64,000 bases of DNA from assembly GCF_003663945.1 (NCBI RefSeq), contig NZ_RCCH01000004.1, forward strand, positions 186,001 through 250,000. Direction: 5' to 3'. Below the pieces are notes generated by a model. That model saw only the letters and a list, made by a program, of their open reading frames with translations, was not told the origin of the DNA and ran no database searches. Numbering within the stretch: position 1 is the first letter of the stretch; every line of letters starts with the position of its first letter. Positions 53,097 through 62,461 of this stretch are shown piece by piece. Source of the stretch: Lacinutrix venerupis. Its GTDB lineage: Bacteria; Bacteroidota; Bacteroidia; Flavobacteriales; Flavobacteriaceae. Both the position numbers and the translations under genes were made by a program.

Positions 53097-54944
53097 TTAT
53101 ATAAACTTTTTATCTAACTCATCTACAGTCATCGTAACAAAAGTTGTTCTATTAGTTGGAGATACATTTGGCTCCTTACAAGCAAATAATGAATTTACTA
53201 AATGCTCTTGTTCTATAAGTGTTAAACTTTGTCCTGCTTTTATTGCTAAACTTTTAGACAAAGATTTAGCTAATAAATCGGTGGCACTAAAGTTACTATC
53301 TGGCACTTCATTTTCCACGTCACTTATTAATTGCTCTAATATTATAGAAACTTCACTCTCTGGAACACTTACTGGAACTCCAGCAATTTCTAATAATTCT
53401 CCTTTTATAGTTTGAAATATAAAACCTGTATGTTCTAAATCTGTTTTTAATTGATTAATAATTTCGATTTCTGAAGGAGAAAAATGAAGTTGTAATGGAA
53501 ACAATAATTGTTGACTCATCGCTTCTTTAACAGTCATATTTTTTAAAAAATCCTCATACAATACACGTTGATGTGCTCGATGCTGATCTATTAATAACAT
53601 ACCAGACTTAATAGTACTAACAATGTACTTATTATGAAATTGATAAGTGGTTTGCTTTTGTTCTACTTGATTTTCATTCTCAAAAATAGATTCATTTTTA
53701 CTACTACTTTCAAAATGAACTTCACTAAAATCTTGTTGTGTTTGCGTGCCTTTAGACTCTAAACCTACGTATAAACTTTCCCAATTTGAAGCTGGCGCTT
53801 TTTTGTAAGAAGTACTTACTGCACCAATAGATTGTTTTTCTTCTTTAAAAGGGTTAAAACTTCTATCTACCTCTACAGAAGGTGTTCCTTTTTGTTGGTA
53901 GCTATATGGTGTATCTAAATTAGCATCACGATCAAAATCTAGAACTGGTGCTATATTAAATTGTCCTAAACTATGCTTTACCGCAGATCGTAAAATAGCA
54001 TATAGTGTGTGTTCATCGTCAAACTTAATTTCAGTTTTAGTAGGATGAATATTTATATCTATAGTTTGTGGATTTACCGTTAAATTTAAAAAATAACTAG
54101 CGTGAGCGCCATCTTTAAGTAAGCCTTCAAAAGCCGAACCTATAGCATGATTAAGATAGGCACTTTTTATAAATCTATTATTTACAAAAAAGAATTGCTC
54201 TCCTCTGGTTTTTTTTGCAAACTCGGGTTTACCTACAAAACCTGAAATTTTTAATACTTCGGTATCTTCATCAACAGGCACTAACTTTTCATTAGTTTTT
54301 GTTCCAAAAATATTTACAATACGTTGTCTATAATTACTTTCTGGCAGATTAAATGTTTCACTTCCGTTATGAAACATAACAAAACTAATATTAGAATGTG
54401 CTAAAGCAACACGATGAAACTCATCTATAATATGTCTTGTTTCTACAGTGTTCGATTTTAAAAAATTACGTCTTGCAGGAATATTATAAAAAAGGTTTTT
54501 TACAGAAATTGATGTTCCTTTTGGAGTAACCACAACCTCTTGCTTATTTACTTTACTACCTTCTATTTCTATACACGTACCTACATCTTCATGCTCTTGC
54601 TTTGTTTTTAGCTCTACATGGGCAATTGCAGCAATACTAGCTAGCGCCTCTCCTCTAAATCCCTTAGTGTTTAACTGAAATAAATCGTCTGCAGTTTTAA
54701 TTTTTGATGTCGCATGACGTTCAAAACTTAACCTTGCATCGGTAACACTCATGCCTTTGCCATTGTCTATAACCTGAACAAGTGTTTTACCTGCATCTTT
54801 TATTACAAGTTTTATAGTAGTTGCACCAGCATCTATTGCATTTTCTAGTAACTCTTTAACTACAGAGGCTGGACGTTGTACAACTTCTCCTGCAGCTATT
54901 TGGTTTGCAACATGATCTGGTAATAATTGAATAATATCTGCCAT
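53097..54944 (-). CDS. mutL: DNA mismatch repair protein MutL
   Basis: The 615-residue GHKL ATPase starts MADIIQLLPDHVANQIAAGEV and has VVKELLENAIDAGATTIKL, DNGKGMSV, TKGFRGEALASIAAIAHVEL and the C-terminal dimerisation domain (YEDFLKN onwards). The carboxyl end SLFACKEPNVSPTNRTTFVT (Cys-Pro type motif) and QHRAHQRVLYEDF resemble MutL proteins with or near the endonuclease site; the canonical DQHAxxER endonuclease motif appears as DQHRAHQR, so nicking activity is unclear. Confidence 0.96.
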   Translation of the reverse strand: MADIIQLLPDHVANQIAAGEVVQRPASVVKELLENAIDAGATTIKLVIKDAGKTLVQVIDNGKGMSVTDARLSFERHATSKIKTADDLFQLNTKGFRGEALASIAAIAHVELKTKQEHEDVGTCIEIEGSKVNKQEVVVTPKGTSISVKNLFYNIPARRNFLKSNTVETRHIIDEFHRVALAHSNISFVMFHNGSETFNLPESNYRQRIVNIFGTKTNEKLVPVDEDTEVLKISGFVGKPEFAKKTRGEQFFFVNNRFIKSAYLNHAIGSAFEGLLKDGAHASYFLNLTVNPQTIDINIHPTKTEIKFDDEHTLYAILRSAVKHSLGQFNIAPVLDFDRDANLDTPYSYQQKGTPSVEVDRSFNPFKEEKQSIGAVSTSYKKAPASNWESLYVGLESKGTQTQQDFSEVHFESSSKNESIFENENQVEQKQTTYQFHNKYIVSTIKSGMLLIDQHRAHQRVLYEDFLKNMTVKEAMSQQLLFPLQLHFSPSEIEIINQLKTDLEHTGFIFQTIKGELLEIAGVPVSVPESEVSIILEQLISDVENEVPDSNFSATDLLAKSLSKSLAIKAGQSLTLIEQEHLVNSLFACKEPNVSPTNRTTFVTMTVDELDKKFI

Positions 54945-54951
54945 TTACGAC

Positions 54952-55227
54952 TTAAAAAAATATAGTGAGGTCAAAATCTATTATAAAAAGAAAAAGTAGC
55001 ACTAAAATAGCTACAATTATATAAACGCGTCTGTTAACTGCTTTGTCTGGAGAATTCCTATACTCGTCTACAGCTTTAACAAATCTAGACTTTAAACCAC
55101 CAGAAGCTTCAAGTGTAGTACGCTCTGCATCAAATTTACCTTTCATAGCATACGGGCTTCCTTCTCCTTTATAAAAACGAGGTTTATAATTATACTTCTT
55201 ATTTTGTTTTAGTTTAATAAATGCCAT
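54952..55227 (-). CDS. Small C-terminally anchored membrane protein (RibH-neighbour type)
   Basis: A 91-residue protein: basic N-terminus with YNYKPRFYKGEGSPYAM, and a C-terminal membrane helix (about 71-88, VYIIVAILVLLFLFIIDF). Homologues beside ribH are often mislabelled 'riboflavin synthase subunit beta', although nothing here resembles that enzyme. It shares the F/YNYxPRF(Y/H)K motif with the neighbouring 74-residue protein, so the two look like paralogues. Confidence 0.78.
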   Translation of the reverse strand: MAFIKLKQNKKYNYKPRFYKGEGSPYAMKGKFDAERTTLEASGGLKSRFVKAVDEYRNSPDKAVNRRVYIIVAILVLLFLFIIDFDLTIFF

Positions 55228-55232
55228 AGTAA

Positions 55233-55457
55233 TTATAGTTTTGATTCCAGATAGAACATTATTGCAATAATAATGCCTAACAATAGAAGTAAACCAGGTA
55301 AACCTATTTTACGCTTTCCGGCTCCGGTTTTTCGGGTACGCTTCCATTGCGAACCAACCTCTGTTTTAGTTTTTTCTGCTAAGTCAACATCCTTAACTTC
55401 ATCTTTATGAAATCTAGGATTATAATTAAACGTTTTATTTTTTCTATTATTAAACAC
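55233..55457 (-). CDS. Small C-terminally anchored membrane protein, paralogue of the next gene
   Basis: A 74-residue protein with MFNNRKNKTFNYNPRFHKDE at the N-terminus, a Lys/Arg-rich middle (GSQWKRTRKTGAGKRK) and a membrane helix at about 53-70. It precedes the 91-residue protein by 5 bp and shares its NYxPRF motif. Unknown function; possibly linked to the MutL/rhomboid operon only by transcription. A -7 element lies 29 nt upstream. Confidence 0.75.
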   Translation of the reverse strand: MFNNRKNKTFNYNPRFHKDEVKDVDLAEKTKTEVGSQWKRTRKTGAGKRKIGLPGLLLLLGIIIAIMFYLESKL

Positions 55458-55486
55458 TATACTATTTTATACTATTGAGATACACT

Positions 55487-55494
55487 CAAAAGTA
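55487..55494 (-). promoter_or_regulatory. Probable -7 element of the small-protein/mutL/rhomboid operon
   Basis: The complement reads TACTTTTG (TAnnTTTG), 29 nt upstream of the 74-residue protein start, in a 200-bp gap after ribH. The nearest TTG is only 9 nt further, too close for a standard -33. Confidence 0.4.
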
Positions 55495-55660
55495 CTGAAA
55501 ATACAAAAGAATTTATATAATGAAAAGCTAAAATTGTTAACAGATATACTTCTTGTAAAAAAAGAAAATGTGTAAGACTGAACTTTAAAGACTTATACTT
55601 TAAATTAAATTAAGCATTAAAAAAAGTAAAAACTGAAGATGTAAACAGCCAGAGAGATAT

Positions 55661-56143
55661 CTATTTCTTATTTAAAACAGCCATTTTAATAGCAGCTACA
55701 GCAGCTTCGGTACCTTTATTACCATGTATTCCTCCAGAACGCTCTATACCTTGTTGCTCGGTATTATCTGTTAAAACACAAAATATTACAGGTATATCAT
55801 GTAAAACATTTAGGTCTTTTATTCCTTGTGAAACACCTTCGCATACAAAATCGAAATGTTTAGTTTCACCTTGAATTACACTACCAATAGCTATTACAGC
55901 ATCTACATTTTTTTGTTGCATTTTCTTGCAACCGTAAATAAGTTCAAAACTTCCCGGAACATCCCAACGCGTAATATTCTCTGGTAAAACATTATGCTCT
56001 ACTAAAGTCTCGTAAGCGCCTTTATAAAGTCCTTCGGTTATATTATCATTCCATTCTGAAACAACAATCCCAAACCGAAAGTCTTTCGCGTTTGGGATTG
56101 ATGCTTTATCGTATTCCGATAAATTATTATTTATTGTTGCCAT
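55661..56143 (-). CDS. ribH: 6,7-dimethyl-8-ribityllumazine synthase
   Basis: The 160-residue enzyme makes the penultimate riboflavin precursor. Motifs: FGIVVSEWNDNITEGLYKGA, RWDVPGSFELIYGCKKM, AVIAIGSVIQGETKHFDFVC (with His) and VIFCVLTDNTEQQGIERSGG. Starts 2 bp after the TPR gene's stop codon. No FMN riboswitch is seen. Confidence 0.97.
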   Translation of the reverse strand: MATINNNLSEYDKASIPNAKDFRFGIVVSEWNDNITEGLYKGAYETLVEHNVLPENITRWDVPGSFELIYGCKKMQQKNVDAVIAIGSVIQGETKHFDFVCEGVSQGIKDLNVLHDIPVIFCVLTDNTEQQGIERSGGIHGNKGTEAAVAAIKMAVLNKK

Positions 56144-56145
56144 GC

Positions 56146-56925
56146 TTATTTATTCGTCATTGCTTCTGCTTTTCCTATAAATACATCTACAGATGTTGCT
56201 TCTGGTGCATTAGGATAAGTTTCTTTAATTGTATTAAAATAACCTAAAGCTTCAGACGCTCTTCCTAAATTTAAGGCAGTAACTCCAGCCTTGTAATAGT
56301 ATGTAGGAGCAGTTAATTCATTATTTCTCATTTTTGCAGCTTGCAAGTAATAGTCTAAAGCATTTTCTGGATCTTCTAATTGAATAAAAGCATCTCCTAT
56401 AGATCCTTTTGCCATTGGTCCTGCAGCTTCATCTTCACTTTCAAATTTATCTAAATGCGTAATAGCATTTTTATAGTCTTTTAAGTTTAAGTAAGCCATT
56501 CCAGCATAATAATTTGCTAAATTAGCAGCAGGTGTACCACTATATTCTTTTATAATATCTAACATACCATATTTACCATCGCTACCATTAAGTGCTACAT
56601 TGTATAGTGAGTCGCTAGATACACCACTTACAGCTTCGTTAAATTGTTTTTGCGCGTAGTACATTTCATTCATCCCTTCTGCATTTGCAGGTTCTTGAAC
56701 TAATTTCTTGTATCCTAAATACCCTAAAACTAAAGCAGCAACTACTCCAATAATTATAAAGATATATTTTTGGTTAGCAGCAACAAAGTCTTCTGTTTTA
56801 GAAGCCGATTCGTCTAAGGCATCAAATACTTCTGCAGTTGTTGAGTTTTCTCCTAAGTTCTCCTCAATAACTTCCTGTTCTTTTTCTGTTTTTGGTTTAT
56901 AACCTCTTTTCTTATAAGTTGCCAT
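56146..56925 (-). CDS. TPR membrane protein (YfgM-like)
   Basis: A 259-residue protein: cytosolic N-terminus (Lys/Glu-rich), one membrane helix (about residues 53-72, YIFIIIGVVAALVLGYLG) and a periplasmic TPR domain (about 95-255) with repeats such as NLANYYAGMAYLNLKDYKNA and GDAFIQLEDPENALDYYLQA. The topology resembles YfgM, which works with the SecYEG-associated chaperone PpiD. The exact role is unverified. Upstream of ribH in one operon. Confidence 0.86.
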   Translation of the reverse strand: MATYKKRGYKPKTEKEQEVIEENLGENSTTAEVFDALDESASKTEDFVAANQKYIFIIIGVVAALVLGYLGYKKLVQEPANAEGMNEMYYAQKQFNEAVSGVSSDSLYNVALNGSDGKYGMLDIIKEYSGTPAANLANYYAGMAYLNLKDYKNAITHLDKFESEDEAAGPMAKGSIGDAFIQLEDPENALDYYLQAAKMRNNELTAPTYYYKAGVTALNLGRASEALGYFNTIKETYPNAPEATSVDVFIGKAEAMTNK

Positions 56926-56947
56926 GTATAGTTTTATTTATGCGTCG

Positions 56948-56955
56948 CAAAAATA
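56948..56955 (-). promoter_or_regulatory. Probable -7 element of the TPR-ribH operon
   Basis: The complement reads TATTTTTG (TAnnTTTG), 22 nt upstream of the TPR gene start. No spaced TTG. Confidence 0.4.
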
Positions 56956-57012
56956 AAATTTTTCTTCATATATAAAAGCTTATTTATTTGTTATTTTGCA
57001 AGTCGCATCTAT

Positions 57013-57039
57013 TTGTAAAAATAACAACTACTAGATTTG
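57013..57039 (+). promoter_or_regulatory. Possible recF promoter
   Basis: TTG at 57013-57015, then TAGATTTG at 57032-57039 (16-nt spacer, slightly short). The recF ATG is 12 nt after it. Confidence 0.4.
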
Positions 57040-57051
57040 TATAATTAGTAT

Positions 57052-58131
57052 ATGATTTTAAAGTCGCTTTCTTTAGTAAATTATAAAAATTTCGAGAGTA
57101 AATCTCTAATATTTAACGACACAATTAATTGTCTTGTAGGCAATAACGGTGTAGGAAAAACAAATATTTTAGATGCTATCTACCATCTTTCATTTGGTAA
57201 AAGTTACTTTAATCCTGTAGCTTCACAAAACATAAAACATGATCAAGAGTTTTTTGTTGTTAATGGAGAATATGACAAAGAGAGTAAATTAGAAAAAATT
57301 GTAGTTAGTTTAAAACGCGGCCAAAAAAAAGTTATAAAAAGAAACGGAAAGAGTTATACCAAATTTAGTGACCATATTGGCTTTTTACCTTTAGTAATAA
57401 TTTCGCCTGCAGATAGAGATTTAATTACCGAAGGTAGCGATACTAGAAGAAAATTTATAGATAGTGTTATCTCGCAAAGCGATAAATTGTATTTAGACGA
57501 TTTAATTAAATACAATAAAATACTTGCTCAACGTAATAGTTTATTAAAATATTTTGCCTTAAACAATACTTTTAATAAAGACACTTTAGAAGTTTACAAT
57601 AATCAATTAACAGATTACGGAACCAAAGTTTTTAACAAAAGAAACGCTTTTTTAAAAACCTTTATTCCAATTTTTAAAGCAAGATACCAAGCAATTAGTA
57701 ATGGTAATGAAATTGTAAATTTAGTTTACAAAAGCGATTTATTTGATACAGATTTAAATACTTTGCTTATGCAGGTTATAAATAAGGACAAAGCCATACA
57801 ATACACTAGTGTAGGCATACATAAAGATGATTTAATCTTTAATATAGATAACCATCCTATTAAAAAATTTGGTAGTCAAGGACAACAAAAGTCTTTTTTA
57901 ATTGCCTTAAAACTAGCACAATTCGATTTTATAAAGCAACAAAGTGGTGTTAATCCAATTTTGTTATTAGATGATATTTTTGATAAGTTAGATGAACAAC
58001 GCGTTACACAATTAATTAAATTAGTAGATGATGAAAATTTTGGGCAACTTTTTATTAGCGACACACATGCTGAACGTACTGAAAACGCAGTAAAACAAGT
58101 ACACCAATCTTATGAAATATTTAAATTGTAG
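57052..58131 (+). CDS. recF: DNA replication/repair protein RecF
   Basis: A 359-residue SMC-like ATPase: [18 protein letters not shown], Walker [21 protein letters not shown] (about residues 28-47), the signature segment [19 protein letters not shown] and Walker [17 protein letters not shown], followed by [12 protein letters not shown]. RecF loads RecA at gaps with RecO and RecR. A lipocalin-like lipoprotein gene follows 33 bp downstream. Confidence 0.96.
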   Translation: MILKSLSLVNYKNFESKSLIFNDTINCLVGNNGVGKTNILDAIYHLSFGKSYFNPVASQNIKHDQEFFVVNGEYDKESKLEKIVVSLKRGQKKVIKRNGKSYTKFSDHIGFLPLVIISPADRDLITEGSDTRRKFIDSVISQSDKLYLDDLIKYNKILAQRNSLLKYFALNNTFNKDTLEVYNNQLTDYGTKVFNKRNAFLKTFIPIFKARYQAISNGNEIVNLVYKSDLFDTDLNTLLMQVINKDKAIQYTSVGIHKDDLIFNIDNHPIKKFGSQGQQKSFLIALKLAQFDFIKQQSGVNPILLLDDIFDKLDEQRVTQLIKLVDDENFGQLFISDTHAERTENAVKQVHQSYEIFKL

Positions 58132-58164
58132 ATAAAAAAACATAATAATATATTACAATTAAAA

Positions 58165-58584
58165 ATGAAGAAAATTCTATTTATTATATTACTTACAACT
58201 GTTTTTAGCTGCTCTAAAAACCCAGAAAACTTAGTACAATATATTGATGGTTATTGGGAAATTGAAAGCGTAACATTATCTAACGGTGACAAAAAAGAGT
58301 ACAAGATTAACCAAACTGTAGATTATATATCGGTAAACGATAGTTTAAAAGGATTTAGAAAAAAAATGAAACCACGTTTTGATGGTAAATATGAAACATC
58401 AAAAGATGCCGAAACACTTCAAATAAAAATAGAAAACGACAGTTTAAATTTATATTATTCAACTAAATACGCAAATTGGAAAGAAACAATTTTAATGGCA
58501 AACGATAATAAGTTAAAAATTGTTAATCAAAGAAATGATGTGTATTTATACAAACGCTTTACTCCAATAAATATTAACCAATAA
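58165..58584 (+). CDS. Lipocalin-like lipoprotein
   Basis: A 139-residue protein with a lipoprotein signal (VFSC near residue 16). The mature part begins YIDGYWEIESVTLSNGDKK, typical of lipocalin-like DUF proteins of Bacteroidota, and has further beta-strand patterns (GKYETSKDAETLQIKIENDS). Likely a small beta-barrel in the periplasmic leaflet. It stands between recF and the DUF721 gene and is probably co-transcribed. Confidence 0.78.
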   Translation: MKKILFIILLTTVFSCSKNPENLVQYIDGYWEIESVTLSNGDKKEYKINQTVDYISVNDSLKGFRKKMKPRFDGKYETSKDAETLQIKIENDSLNLYYSTKYANWKETILMANDNKLKIVNQRNDVYLYKRFTPININQ

Positions 58585-58613
58585 AATAATTACCACAACA
58601 GTGGAAAATTAAC

Positions 58614-58910
58614 ATGGCAAAAAGAAACAATAGTATATTAAACATTCAAGATGCACTTAAAGACTTTGTTGAAAGTAACAAATTAGAAAAAGGTTTAAAT
58701 AAAGTAAATGTTCGTGATGCTTGGGTAAAATTAATGGGAAATGGAGTAAATAATTACACCACAACTGTTGACTTAAAAAACGAAACACTTTATGTACAAC
58801 TAAGTTCTAGTGCTTTACGTGAAGAATTAAGCTATGGAAAAGATAAAATAATTAAACTTTTAAATGAAGAACTTGGTAAAGATATTATAAAAAAAATAGT
58901 GCTACGCTAA
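58614..58910 (+). CDS. DUF721 protein (DciA-like)
   Basis: A 98-residue protein: IQDALKDFVESNKLEKGLNK and VNVRDAWVKLMGNGVNNYT (the DUF721 W-containing helix), then TLYVQLSSSALREELSYGKD and LGKDIIKKIVLR. DUF721/DciA proteins in other bacteria load the replicative helicase DnaB; location next to recF supports a replication role here. About 30 bp after the lipoprotein gene. Confidence 0.88.
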   Translation: MAKRNNSILNIQDALKDFVESNKLEKGLNKVNVRDAWVKLMGNGVNNYTTTVDLKNETLYVQLSSSALREELSYGKDKIIKLLNEELGKDIIKKIVLR

Positions 58911-58963
58911 TATTATTTTAGGCTTAAGGTTAATTAATTGTTACTTAATAAAATAAAAATAGA

Positions 58964-58989
58964 TTGTTAAATTTAAAATAGTATCTTTG
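58964..58989 (+). promoter_or_regulatory. Probable promoter of the cold-shock gene
   Basis: TATCTTTG (58982-58989) fits TAnnTTTG; a TTG at 58964-58966 is spaced 15 nt (short). About 30 nt of AT-rich leader precede the ATG. Confidence 0.45.
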
Positions 58990-59019
58990 TTACTTATTAT
59001 AAATTAAATTTTTTTTAAA

Positions 59020-59211
59020 ATGGCTCAAGGCACAGTAAAATTTTTCAATGATTCTAAAGGTTTCGGTTTTATAACTGAAGAAGGATCAGACAAAGACCAT
59101 TTCGTACACATTTCTGGATTAATCGACGAAGTTCGTGAAGGAGATGCAGTAGAATTCGATCTTCAAGAAGGTCGTAAAGGTATGAACGCAGTAAACGTAA
59201 AAGTTATATAA
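59020..59211 (+). CDS. Cold-shock-domain protein
   Basis: A 63-residue single cold-shock domain with both RNP motifs: GTVKFFNDSKGFGFITEEG (KGFGFI) and DHFVHISGL. It binds single-stranded RNA or DNA and likely acts as an RNA chaperone. Length is typical for CspA-like proteins. A strong terminator follows; no neighbouring gene shares the transcript. Confidence 0.95.
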   Translation: MAQGTVKFFNDSKGFGFITEEGSDKDHFVHISGLIDEVREGDAVEFDLQEGRKGMNAVNVKVI

Positions 59212-59240
59212 TTATATATATTCAATTTACCTTATTACAG

Positions 59241-59271
59241 GAAAAGCCCACTTTTAGTGGGCTTTTCTATT
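59241..59271 (+). terminator. Terminator of the cold-shock gene
   Basis: Perfect 11-bp stem GAAAAGCCCAC / GTGGGCTTTTC with loop TTTTA and T-rich tail. Confidence 0.88.
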
Positions 59272-59303
59272 TTAAAGCAATTACCTAATTACGTATTTGT
59301 AAT

Positions 59304-59337
59304 AAAAAAAAGCGCAACCATTGGTTGCGCTTTTTTT
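59304..59337. terminator. Terminator of the M4 protease gene (bidirectional)
   Basis: Palindrome AGCGCAACC ATT GGTTGCGCT with A-tract on one side and T-tract on the other. It lies 15 bp past the protease stop. Confidence 0.88.
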
Positions 59338-59352
59338 ATATCTTTTTATTAC

Positions 59353-61917
59353 CTATTGTTTCATTAATTTAATAACCGTTTTAGCTTCTTTAGAACTTAC
59401 AGTCATAAAATATAATCCAGAAGCTACATTAGATAAATCTATTGCCTTAACATCATTCATGTTTGATAAATCTACAGATTGAATAAAACGTCCATTTATA
59501 TCGTAAATTTCTGCTTTTTCTAAATTTAGCTGTCCTATTTTCTGTAAATTAAAGATTCCATTTGATGGATTTGGGAATACTTTTACAAAATTATTTATAG
59601 CATCAAAATCTTTAGTAGAAAGAGAGTAAGTACAATTATAAACTGTAACCTCATCTAAATACCAACCAATTAATCCATTACAACCATCAGAACCCAAATC
59701 AAATCTAAACTGTATTGTACTATTTGCTGTAACACCCAAAGAAGATAAATCTATACTACTACTTCCCCAACTTCCTTTGTTTGATCCTTCATCAGAACCT
59801 GTAAAAGCATCTTCACCACTCATAGGATTATCGTTTTGACCTCCATTAATAGCTCCATTATAAGCATTGGTTAAAAAAGCTGCAGATGGAACAAGTGTCC
59901 AAGCACCGCCATCTAAACTATATTTAATATTTGCACCATCCCAATTAAGTTCTGTTGCAACATTATGATTAAAAGCCATTTCAAAAACACCTGTTGTAAC
60001 ATCAGGCATTGTAATTATTGGACTTTCTAACTGCATACTTCCATTTTGAAAATCGGTTTGACAATCACCTCCATACACTTCGCCTATTGGTGCATTTACA
60101 GCATAAATACCTGTTCCTGCTCTACCGCTTGGTAAAGATGTTTCTAATTGCCAATCTCTTGACGTCCAAGTTGGTGATACTGTTACTTGAGAAACACTCC
60201 AGCCATCCATTCCTGTTTCCCAATCTTCAAAAAAGATTGGATTATTTAATCCGGTATCGCAAATTGGTGGTGTATCTCCTAAAATAGAAGTAAATCCACA
60301 TTGTGTTGGCTCAATACGTAACTCTACAGCAAGTACAGCATTAGTAACCTGTTGTACATCTAAAGCTGTTATAATTTCTCCCGAAGGACCTGCTGGAGTT
60401 GAAGTTGTAGATAAACCTTCTAAATTAACACCAATTAAATCGTTTGCAGAAGCCTCTAAGGCATTAGCTAAATCTAAAAAATCACTTGTAGCTGTAAGAT
60501 ATTGACTTTGCGCTCTCCAAAAAATATGTGCTGCCTTAGTAAAACCAATACTTCCAATTACTTGTCCATTATATGTACCGCCATCTACTAATAAAGCATA
60601 AGCATGGTTTGGTACACCAGAATTTATGTGTACTCCTCCAGAATCTGTAGTATTACACCAATATTGAGCATCGGTAACTTTGCCAGGATGACCATTACAA
60701 TTTGGATTCCACATATCTCGTATTGCGCCTCCAAAAGCAGTTGCGTCTTCTGTTACTTTCCAACGATCACTATTGTTACAAGTTATTCTTAAAGCTAAAC
60801 TCTCATCTGCATCTTCATAATTATTTAATAAATCTACAGTTTCTCCCCAAATATCAGAATAAGATTCATTTATTGCTCCAGATTGCCACTGGTAAATTAA
60901 ACCACTTGTATATTCTGTATATGCGTGTCCCCATTCATGAGCAACAGCATCATCAGATGCTGTTCCATCACAATAATTAGCTGTTGTACCATTCCAGTTT
61001 GCATTAGGACAATTAATATTTGGATTGTTATTAATTGTTACCATTTGCGCATCTGCATCATCATAAGAAGTATAATTAAAAGCATTTTCAAAAAAGTTAT
61101 AAATATGCCCTGAAGCTTCCACCTCATTACGTTGCCAAATTGTTAAACTACCAGGTAAAGCATCACCTTCTTGCCATGCTACTGTACTCAAATTATTTTC
61201 ATAAACCACACGGTCTAATGCATGAGCAATACCTGTAAACTGCTCCACAATTGTCCCTGTATGTGCATTTACAAAAACATACTCTCTAACATCTGCATTA
61301 TTTCTTACCTCTACCTCGTAAACCAAATAATTTGCACCTTTATAACCTTGTGCTAATCCTTTTTGAAATACATATAATTTACTATCATGTACTAATAATG
61401 TTTCTCCAGAAAAATTAATCTCTTGATTAATTATTGCTTCAATAGCTAATGCATTTGCTTCAGTTTTTGATAATGTTGGTGTAGCATCTAGTTTAATGCC
61501 TGTAATATAATTACCGTTTATGGCTGTTATATTTTTTTCTGTATTAAAATGAAATAATAATTTTCCATCGTAAACTGGTATATTATTATAATATTGATTT
61601 AAAATTACTCGTTTTAAACCAATATTATCAATTTCTGAAGACTCTAATTTAAAGTCACTTTTTACATCATTTACACTAAAAATATCTTTATTTTCATTTA
61701 AGAAATTAAATGCTTTTTCAGAAAGAGAACTTCCTGTTATTTTATAAGGACTCGTATTCGAAAATCTAATAAAATCTGGAACATTAGAATGCTTATTAAT
61801 TGTAATTAAAGCATTTGTTTTTTGTTTAAAGTTTTCAATTGCTTTTTCTCGATTTTGCGCTTGAGAAAAAAAGGTAAACATTAAACTAAGGATAAGCGTA
61901 GTTTTTAATAATCTCAT
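59353..61917 (-). CDS. Secreted M4 (thermolysin-family) metalloprotease with T9SS sorting domain
   Basis: An 854-residue exoprotease. It has a signal peptide (1-20), an FTP/PepSY propeptide (about 45-225), the M4 catalytic domain (about 235-530) with AVAHEWGHAYTEY (HExxH at 327-331) and the third zinc ligand in GAINESYSDIWGE, and the proton-donor region GGVHINSGVPNHA. A jelly-roll-like domain (about 555-770, IIFEDWETGMDGW-like start) follows, then a type A C-terminal domain (VFPNPSNGIFNLQ ... VASGLYFMTV ... KLMKQ) that directs type IX secretion. Monocistronic. Confidence 0.95.
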   Translation of the reverse strand: MRLLKTTLILSLMFTFFSQAQNREKAIENFKQKTNALITINKHSNVPDFIRFSNTSPYKITGSSLSEKAFNFLNENKDIFSVNDVKSDFKLESSEIDNIGLKRVILNQYYNNIPVYDGKLLFHFNTEKNITAINGNYITGIKLDATPTLSKTEANALAIEAIINQEINFSGETLLVHDSKLYVFQKGLAQGYKGANYLVYEVEVRNNADVREYVFVNAHTGTIVEQFTGIAHALDRVVYENNLSTVAWQEGDALPGSLTIWQRNEVEASGHIYNFFENAFNYTSYDDADAQMVTINNNPNINCPNANWNGTTANYCDGTASDDAVAHEWGHAYTEYTSGLIYQWQSGAINESYSDIWGETVDLLNNYEDADESLALRITCNNSDRWKVTEDATAFGGAIRDMWNPNCNGHPGKVTDAQYWCNTTDSGGVHINSGVPNHAYALLVDGGTYNGQVIGSIGFTKAAHIFWRAQSQYLTATSDFLDLANALEASANDLIGVNLEGLSTTSTPAGPSGEIITALDVQQVTNAVLAVELRIEPTQCGFTSILGDTPPICDTGLNNPIFFEDWETGMDGWSVSQVTVSPTWTSRDWQLETSLPSGRAGTGIYAVNAPIGEVYGGDCQTDFQNGSMQLESPIITMPDVTTGVFEMAFNHNVATELNWDGANIKYSLDGGAWTLVPSAAFLTNAYNGAINGGQNDNPMSGEDAFTGSDEGSNKGSWGSSSIDLSSLGVTANSTIQFRFDLGSDGCNGLIGWYLDEVTVYNCTYSLSTKDFDAINNFVKVFPNPSNGIFNLQKIGQLNLEKAEIYDINGRFIQSVDLSNMNDVKAIDLSNVASGLYFMTVSSKEAKTVIKLMKQ

Positions 61918-61960
61918 AGTTTTTTTTTAAATCACGCTAAAGTACTTGATTATTAGGTAC

Positions 61961-61990
61961 AAAAAAAGCCTAACGTGTTAAAATTAGGCT
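61961..61990 (-). terminator. Terminator of ndk
   Basis: On the minus strand stem AGCCTAA / TTAGGCT with a 10-nt loop, followed by seven T (complement of 61961-61967), 29 bp after the ndk stop. Confidence 0.8.
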
Positions 61991-62018
61991 TAAGTGTTTG
62001 TTTTTATCGGTTAAATGC

Positions 62019-62438
62019 TTAGAACATTTCTCTTCCTGAAAAGTGAAAAGCTCCTTCAATTGCAGCATTTTCGTCACTATCACTACCATGTACGGCATTC
62101 TCACCAATAGAAGCAGCATATAACTTACGTATAGTTCCTTCTGCAGCATCTGCAGGATTAGTAGCACCAATTAAAGTTCTAAAATCTTCAACAGCATTAT
62201 CCTTCTCTAAGATTGCAGCTACAATAGGTCCACGAGTCATGTACTCTACTAACTCACCAAAGAAAGGTCTTTCGTTATGTATTGCGTAAAATGCTTCAGC
62301 ATCTGCTGTTGTCATTTGTGTTAATTTCATTGCTACGATTCTAAAACCAGAAGCATTAATTTTTTCTAAGATTGCACCAATGTTTCCTTTTTCAACAGAA
62401 TCAGGCTTAAGCATTGTAAATGTTCTATTTGTTGCCAT
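62019..62438 (-). CDS. ndk: Nucleoside diphosphate kinase
   Basis: A 139-residue [23 protein letters not shown] at the N-terminus, active-site His in [17 protein letters not shown], and [20 protein letters not shown] between. It balances NTP and dNTP pools by phosphate transfer. Length and the catalytic histidine are canonical. It has a full promoter and terminator of its own. Confidence 0.98.
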   Translation of the reverse strand: MATNRTFTMLKPDSVEKGNIGAILEKINASGFRIVAMKLTQMTTADAEAFYAIHNERPFFGELVEYMTRGPIVAAILEKDNAVEDFRTLIGATNPADAAEGTIRKLYAASIGENAVHGSDSDENAAIEGAFHFSGREMF

Positions 62439-62461
62439 AATATTTTTTTATAAATTTGGTG

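Noticed and set aside
54952-55227. Riboflavin synthase subunit beta
   Set aside because: This label is often given to the gene beside ribH, but the protein is a 91-residue membrane-anchored polypeptide with none of the enzyme's motifs; the real ribH is at 55661-56143.
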